A stretch of 64,000 bases of DNA from Metabacillus crassostreae (GTDB lineage Bacteria; Bacillota; Bacilli; Bacillales; Bacillaceae): contig NZ_JAFBDU010000001.1 of the NCBI RefSeq assembly GCF_016908395.1, positions 1,178,001 through 1,242,000 on the forward strand, in the 5' to 3' direction. The translations under genes were made by a program, and so were the position numbers. Positions 59,558 through 64,000 of the stretch are shown one piece after another (position 1 is the first letter of the stretch; the number at the start of each line of letters is the position of its first letter). The notes beneath the pieces are model-generated. The model worked only from the letters and a program-made list of their open reading frames with translations, was not told where the DNA came from and searched no databases.

Positions 59558-60433
59558 CTATTCAATATTCTGAACTTGTTCTTTCAATTTTTCAATAATA
59601 CTTTTTAATTCAACAACATTTTTTGCAATAAGTCCATCATTTGCTTTAGAACCGATCGTATTTGCCTCTCTATTTAATTCTTGAACAAGAAAATCAAGTT
59701 TCCTTCCGACAGGCTCTTGCTCTATGAGCGTTTCCTCAAATTGATGAATATGACTATGTATTCTCGTAAGTTCTTCGGTTATATCAGCTTTGTCAGCAAA
59801 TAGAGCTACTTCGGTTAAAATACGATTTTCATCTATATTACCTGTTATAAACTCTCCAACTCTTTTTTTGATACGCTCACGATAATGCTCAACAACATCA
59901 GGAGCAATTTTTTCCAGATCAAGTGTTATCTCTTGAAGGCTTTTAACTCTCTTCTTTAAATCCTGAACTAGTTGTTGCCCTTCAATAGCTCTCATGTCTG
60001 CTAATTGCTTAACTGCTGTTTCAATAAGCTGAGCAATCTCTATTTCATATTCATCACTTGGGAGAGATTCTTCAGTAACCTCAATACCTGCACCAAAAGA
60101 CAAAATATTTTCTAAGGATATCTGGTCTTCTATTGAATAACGTTCTTTTATTTCTTTTAGCGAATCAATAAATTGATCTACGATCGCCCAATCAACCTTT
60201 ACTGTTTTGTTTGCTAGAAACTCACCTTCAAAATTAATGTAAACTTCAAGTCGACCACGATTGATTGATTGAGAGATGATTTTTTTAATTTTGTCTTCAA
60301 TTCCCATAAATTGCTTGGGCATTTTAAGATTAATATCTAAAAACCTGTGGTTGACAGACTTCATTTCAACTGTAAAAAAACATGATCCTATTTGTTTACT
60401 AGCACGACCAAAACCCGTCATACTGACTACCAT
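59558..60433 (-). CDS. yloC: YicC-family protein (YloC), probable endoribonuclease
   Basis: A 291-residue protein with the family N-terminus [11 protein letters not shown] and [17 protein letters not shown] (about 24-41), and a C-terminal helical domain ending [23 protein letters not shown], which carries conserved acidic residues of the YicC family. E. coli YicC is an endoribonuclease; activity of YloC is inferred by homology. First gene before remA, gmk and rpoZ. A TATAAT lies at 60557-60562 without a good -35. Confidence 0.92.
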   Translation of the reverse strand: MVVSMTGFGRASKQIGSCFFTVEMKSVNHRFLDINLKMPKQFMGIEDKIKKIISQSINRGRLEVYINFEGEFLANKTVKVDWAIVDQFIDSLKEIKERYSIEDQISLENILSFGAGIEVTEESLPSDEYEIEIAQLIETAVKQLADMRAIEGQQLVQDLKKRVKSLQEITLDLEKIAPDVVEHYRERIKKRVGEFITGNIDENRILTEVALFADKADITEELTRIHSHIHQFEETLIEQEPVGRKLDFLVQELNREANTIGSKANDGLIAKNVVELKSIIEKLKEQVQNIE

Positions 60434-60675
60434 TATGTATCACATCACTTTCTTTTTAACTCATTAGATAAGGATTAAAAGCAAGCGAAGTTATGGGACT
60501 TACTAATAATAGTTATGAACTTATCTAATCTTTACTTGTTACTGTCAGTAATCCCCATTATACCTTATAGCATTCATGGATTTCCTTAGGGGTTGACTAC
60601 TTGTAAAGAACCGGATAAAAAGAATACGACCTTGAGAATATAAGGATTTTTTAGACTATGTATTTAAAAAACAAG

Positions 60676-60708
60676 TAAAGGGGATGACTTTTTGGGTCAT
60701 CCCCTTAT
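60676..60708 (-). terminator. Terminator of yloB
   Basis: Minus strand AAGGGGATGAC, seven-base loop, GTCATCCCCTT, then TACTTGTTTTTT. The stem is perfect; the T run is displaced by six bases. Confidence 0.85.
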
Positions 60709-60723
60709 GAATTATATCATATT

Positions 60724-63402
60724 CTAGGAAGATTTTCTTGTTAAAAGTGAGCCAGCTAATAAAAAAGTTGGAATTGCCGACATACCCAGTATTAATAACC
60801 AATCTCTTAGCAGTATCGGAACTGTATGGAATATCGGTTGTAATGGCGGATAATAGATAACAATTAACATTAAAACTATAGAGGAAATCACTGCCCAAAT
60901 CAAATACATATTTTCAAATGGATTTCTCTCGAAAATTGACTTTTCACTTCGACAATCAAATACATGTATAAGCTGTGCCATAACAAGTGTTGCAAAAGCT
61001 ATTGTTTGTGCATAAGCTAAATCCTCTGGATTGCGATAATAAACAATCATAAATGCAGCTAGAGTTGCTATTCCAATTAAAAACCCTCGAGATATAACCT
61101 TCCAGCCTAACCCTCTAGCAAACACCCCTTCTTTAGGGTGTCTAGGCTTTCGCTTCATTAAATCTCCTTCTGGTTGATCTAAGCCAAGTGCCATAGCTGG
61201 CAAGCCATCTGTAACAAGATTTACCCAAAGTATTTGAATTGGTACTAAAGGTAATGGAAGTGCTAAAAGCATAGCGAACAACATAACTAATATTTCCCCA
61301 ACATTCGAAGCTAATAAATAGCGAATAAACTTTCTAATATTTTCATAAATATTTCTTCCTTCTTTAATTGCAGATTTTATTGATGCAAAATTATCATCAA
61401 CAAGCACAAGTGAAGAAGCCTCTTTAGCTACATCTGTTCCAGTAATCCCCATTGAAATCCCAATATCTGCAGCTTTTATAGCTGGTGCATCATTTACACC
61501 ATCACCAGTCATTGCTACAATATGTCCACGATTTTGCAAAGCTTTTACAATCTTAAGTTTATGTTCTGGAGAAACTCTGGCAAAAACATAAACATCATCA
61601 ACAACACCTTCCAGCTCTTCAACAGATAATAATGATAATTCCTTACCTTCCATTACTCTTCCGTTTTTTGGTAAAAGCTGCAATTGTGTAGCAATTGCTT
61701 TCGCTGTTATAACATGATCACCTGTAATCATAACTGTTTTAATACCTGCATCTCTGCATTCTTTTACTGCTTGTTTTACTTCAGGTCGTGGTGGATCAAT
61801 CATCCCTTGTAAGCCAATGAACACTAAATCCTTCTCTGCTTCAAAACTAGAGTTGATTTTATCCGAGGCTTTTAAAGGTTTAAAAGCTATTGCTATTGTA
61901 CGTAATGCTTGAGATGCTAGAGATTCTATTGCAGCTTTTACCTTATTACTATAATCACTTGTCATACCTTCCTGTCTTTCACTCCATAAGATATTAGTCG
62001 AAACACCTAATAATACATCAGGAGCACCTTTAGTCACGACAAAACGATTACCACTTTTGTCTTTTACAATCACACTCATCATTTTTCGTGCAGAGTCAAA
62101 AGGGAATTCTTCAATAATTTCAAAACCGTGTAGCAATTTTTCCTTTTTTAAGCCTGCTTTCATTGCTGAAACGATTAATGCACCTTCAGTTGGATCTCCA
62201 TCTAAATGATATTGCCCTTCTTTTTCAATAATCTCTGCACTGTTACACAAAGAGCCGAAGGTTAGAATTTGCTGAAGTGTTTTTGTTTTTGTTACATCAA
62301 CTTGTTGTTCATTAAATAAGAACTCACCATGTGGATGATAGCCTGTTCCAGTAACATTCCATAATTTATCACCAGACCATACATGTGTAACAGTCATTTT
62401 ATTTTGTGTCATTGTACCTGTTTTATCTGAACAAATAACTGAAGCACAACCTAGTGTCTCCACAGCAGGTAATTTACGAACAATAGATTTTTGCTTAATC
62501 ATTCGCTGTACACCAAGTGATAACGCAACAGTAACAATTGCAGGAAGTCCTTCTGGAATAGCCGCTACCGCTAATGAAACACCAGCTAAAAACATATTAT
62601 AAAGATCATGTCCTTGAAGCACACCAATACCAACTACAAGCACTGTTAATAATAAAGCAACAACTATTAATATTTTTCCAAGTTGCTCTAAACGTCTTTG
62701 AAGAGGTGTTTCCATCGTTTCAGCATTTTGAAGAAGATCTGCAATTTGTCCCATTGCAGTATTCATCCCAGTACCAATTACAACTCCAACACCAGAGCCT
62801 CTCGTTACTAACGTTCCCATAAAAACCATATTCGTTAAATCTCCTAGACCGACATTATCTCCTGCAATCGGTTGAGTAGATTTTTGAACTGGAAGAGATT
62901 CACCTGTAAGCGCTGATTCCTCTACCTCCAAGCTTTTATTTTCTATTAACCTCATATCAGCCCCAATGCGATCTCCACTTGTAAACTTTACTACATCACC
63001 TGGTACCAACTCTTTCGATAGAATCTTTACCCATTCACCATCCCGTAATGCCATTACTTGAGGAGCAGACAGCTCCTTTAATGCTTCTAGTGATCTTTCA
63101 GCACGCCTTTCTTGAAAAAAGCCTAAAACCCCATTAACAATAACAATAGCGATAATAGCTATAGCATCTATATACTCACCTAAAAGGCCTGAAATAAGAG
63201 TTGCTGCTAATAAAACAAGCACCATAAAATCTTTGAATTGACTTAAAAATATAATAATAGCTGAAGGACGATCAGCTTCTTTAAGTTCATTTAGTCCAAA
63301 TTTCTGCTCCCGTTTTTTAACCTCCTTTTCCGTTAGCCCTGATTTTACATCTGTATTAATTGAATTCATCACTTCTTCTGATCTCATCTCATGCCATTTC
63401 AT
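60724..63402 (-). CDS. yloB: Calcium-transporting P-type ATPase (YloB)
   Basis: An 892-residue P2A-type pump. N-terminal cation ATPase domain; TGES in ALTGESLPV (about 168-176), Ca-site helix motif AIPEGLPAIV (about 286-295), phosphorylation site CSDKTGTMTQNKMT (Asp near 331), MTGDGVNDAPAIKAADIG, and about ten membrane helices. In B. subtilis YloB is a Ca2+ ATPase of sporulating cells that adds to spore heat resistance. AGGTGATTC precedes the ATG. Confidence 0.96.
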   Translation of the reverse strand: MKWHEMRSEEVMNSINTDVKSGLTEKEVKKREQKFGLNELKEADRPSAIIIFLSQFKDFMVLVLLAATLISGLLGEYIDAIAIIAIVIVNGVLGFFQERRAERSLEALKELSAPQVMALRDGEWVKILSKELVPGDVVKFTSGDRIGADMRLIENKSLEVEESALTGESLPVQKSTQPIAGDNVGLGDLTNMVFMGTLVTRGSGVGVVIGTGMNTAMGQIADLLQNAETMETPLQRRLEQLGKILIVVALLLTVLVVGIGVLQGHDLYNMFLAGVSLAVAAIPEGLPAIVTVALSLGVQRMIKQKSIVRKLPAVETLGCASVICSDKTGTMTQNKMTVTHVWSGDKLWNVTGTGYHPHGEFLFNEQQVDVTKTKTLQQILTFGSLCNSAEIIEKEGQYHLDGDPTEGALIVSAMKAGLKKEKLLHGFEIIEEFPFDSARKMMSVIVKDKSGNRFVVTKGAPDVLLGVSTNILWSERQEGMTSDYSNKVKAAIESLASQALRTIAIAFKPLKASDKINSSFEAEKDLVFIGLQGMIDPPRPEVKQAVKECRDAGIKTVMITGDHVITAKAIATQLQLLPKNGRVMEGKELSLLSVEELEGVVDDVYVFARVSPEHKLKIVKALQNRGHIVAMTGDGVNDAPAIKAADIGISMGITGTDVAKEASSLVLVDDNFASIKSAIKEGRNIYENIRKFIRYLLASNVGEILVMLFAMLLALPLPLVPIQILWVNLVTDGLPAMALGLDQPEGDLMKRKPRHPKEGVFARGLGWKVISRGFLIGIATLAAFMIVYYRNPEDLAYAQTIAFATLVMAQLIHVFDCRSEKSIFERNPFENMYLIWAVISSIVLMLIVIYYPPLQPIFHTVPILLRDWLLILGMSAIPTFLLAGSLLTRKSS

Positions 63403-63682
63403 GAATCACCTACACACCCCTTAAACACAAAAAATTTTAGATGTTAGCTATCCTTATTACATGGACTACCCTCTCCTATAAGACAACTTATTCAGCCTCG
63501 TCCAAAAACATGCTATAATCAAGAAGAAAACTTGTATTAGTTTTATATGTAGAAAAAAGGAGCTTTTCTAAAACAATATCTACTATAAATAGGTCAGATT
63601 AAATCTTAATAATACTCAATAAAAAAAGAAATTTCTTATCATTCTCACATACAACGTAGATGTTAAAAAAGGAGTTTTACCC
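63403..63682. other. Divergent intergenic region between yloB and rqcH
   Basis: About 280 bases without a gene. On the plus strand an extended -10 (TGCTATAAT) at 63511-63519 is annotated. No clear promoter for yloB was seen on the minus strand. Confidence 0.55.
63511..63519 (+). promoter_or_regulatory. Extended -10 promoter for rqcH
   Basis: TG-C-TATAAT is a perfect extended -10. The -35 is weak (TTCAGC region), which is tolerable for extended -10 promoters. The leader to rqcH would be about 155 bases. Confidence 0.5.
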
Positions 63683-64000
63683 ATGTCATTCGACGGTTTA
63701 TTTACATATACAATTACACATGAATTAAAAGAAGCTTTAAATAACGGGAAAATCACAAAAATTCATCAGCCCTATAAATACGATCTTATTTTTCAAATAA
63801 GATCAGGAGGTAGAAATCACAAGCTTTTTATTTCAGCTCACCCAAGTTATGCTCGTATACATATAACAAACGAGAATTATGAAAACCCAAGTGAACCTCC
63901 TATGTTTTGTATGCTTTTAAGAAAGCATTTAGAGGGTGGCGTTATCGAGAATATCCAACAATTAGAAATGGAAAGAATTTTTATTATTGATGTTAAAAGC
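63683..64000 (+). CDS. rqcH: RqcH (YloA), ribosome quality-control NFACT protein, N-terminal part
   Basis: The first 106 codons are present, starting [19 protein letters not shown], the NFACT-N domain start. The phrase [15 protein letters not shown] (about 73-87) is conserved in the family. RqcH binds split 50S subunits and adds C-terminal alanine tails to stalled chains. Older names are fbpA/yloA. AAAAAAGGAG precedes the ATG by eight bases. The gene continues beyond the right edge. Confidence 0.95.
   Translation, partial: MSFDGLFTYTITHELKEALNNGKITKIHQPYKYDLIFQIRSGGRNHKLFISAHPSYARIHITNENYENPSEPPMFCMLLRKHLEGGVIENIQQLEMERIFIIDVKS

Noticed and set aside
60557-60585. TATAAT upstream of yloC as a full promoter
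   Set aside because: No acceptable -35 at 16-18 bases, so it is mentioned only under yloC.

Overview
The window is a low-GC Firmicutes chromosome segment. Spore gene spoVM, the fla/che flagellar cluster, codY, prkC/prpC, fapR and strongly purine-rich ribosome binding sites place it in the Bacillaceae. Gene order is close to the B. subtilis block running from yloA (rqcH) to fliK, and the individual proteins resemble B. subtilis orthologues. No tRNA, rRNA, CRISPR, insertion sequence or prophage was seen. Apart from rpmB and the incomplete rqcH, every gene lies on the minus strand, so transcription runs from high to low coordinates.

Region by region, in the direction of transcription: rqcH starts at the right edge on the plus strand. 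A P-type Ca2+ ATPase (yloB) follows, then yicC-type yloC, remA, gmk and rpoZ, with a long stem-loop after rpoZ. Next come coaBC, priA, def, fmt, rsmB, rlmN, prpC, prkC, rsgA and rpe, a tightly packed group for cofactor synthesis, replication restart, translation and Ser/Thr phospho-signalling. An unnamed 58-codon gene follows rpe, then a terminator, thiN and the 26-residue sporulation gene spoVM, which faces rpmB. yloU, fakA and the serine dehydratase pair sdaAB/sdaAA precede recG. The lipid block fapR-plsX-fabD-fabG-acpP has a clear FapR operator. rnc, smc and ftsY are followed by the SRP/ribosome block ylxM-ffh-rpsP-khpA-ylqD-rimM-trmD-rplS. lepB, rbgA, rnhB, ylqG and ylqH come next, then sucC-sucD behind a CcpA-type site, dprA, topA, trmFO, xerC (frameshifted), hslV, hslU and codY. 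The left end is the start of the fla/che operon: flgB, flgC, fliE, fliF, fliG, fliH, fliI, fliJ, ylxF and the beginning of fliK.

This is mainly a conserved core region, and I found no large undescribed system. The items worth a second look are small: a homopolymer frameshift in xerC; an unlisted small gene between rpe and thiN; a FliK-like/FlhB-tail-like gene pair outside the flagellar operon; a cre-like site on the sucCD promoter; a FapR operator whose promoter shares sequence with the recG terminator; large stem-loops next to rnc, rpoZ and xerC; and an HslV whose first residue after Met is Asn rather than the Ser of B. subtilis. Several start codons were moved inward from the longest reading frame because a good ribosome binding site and family alignment support the shorter protein.
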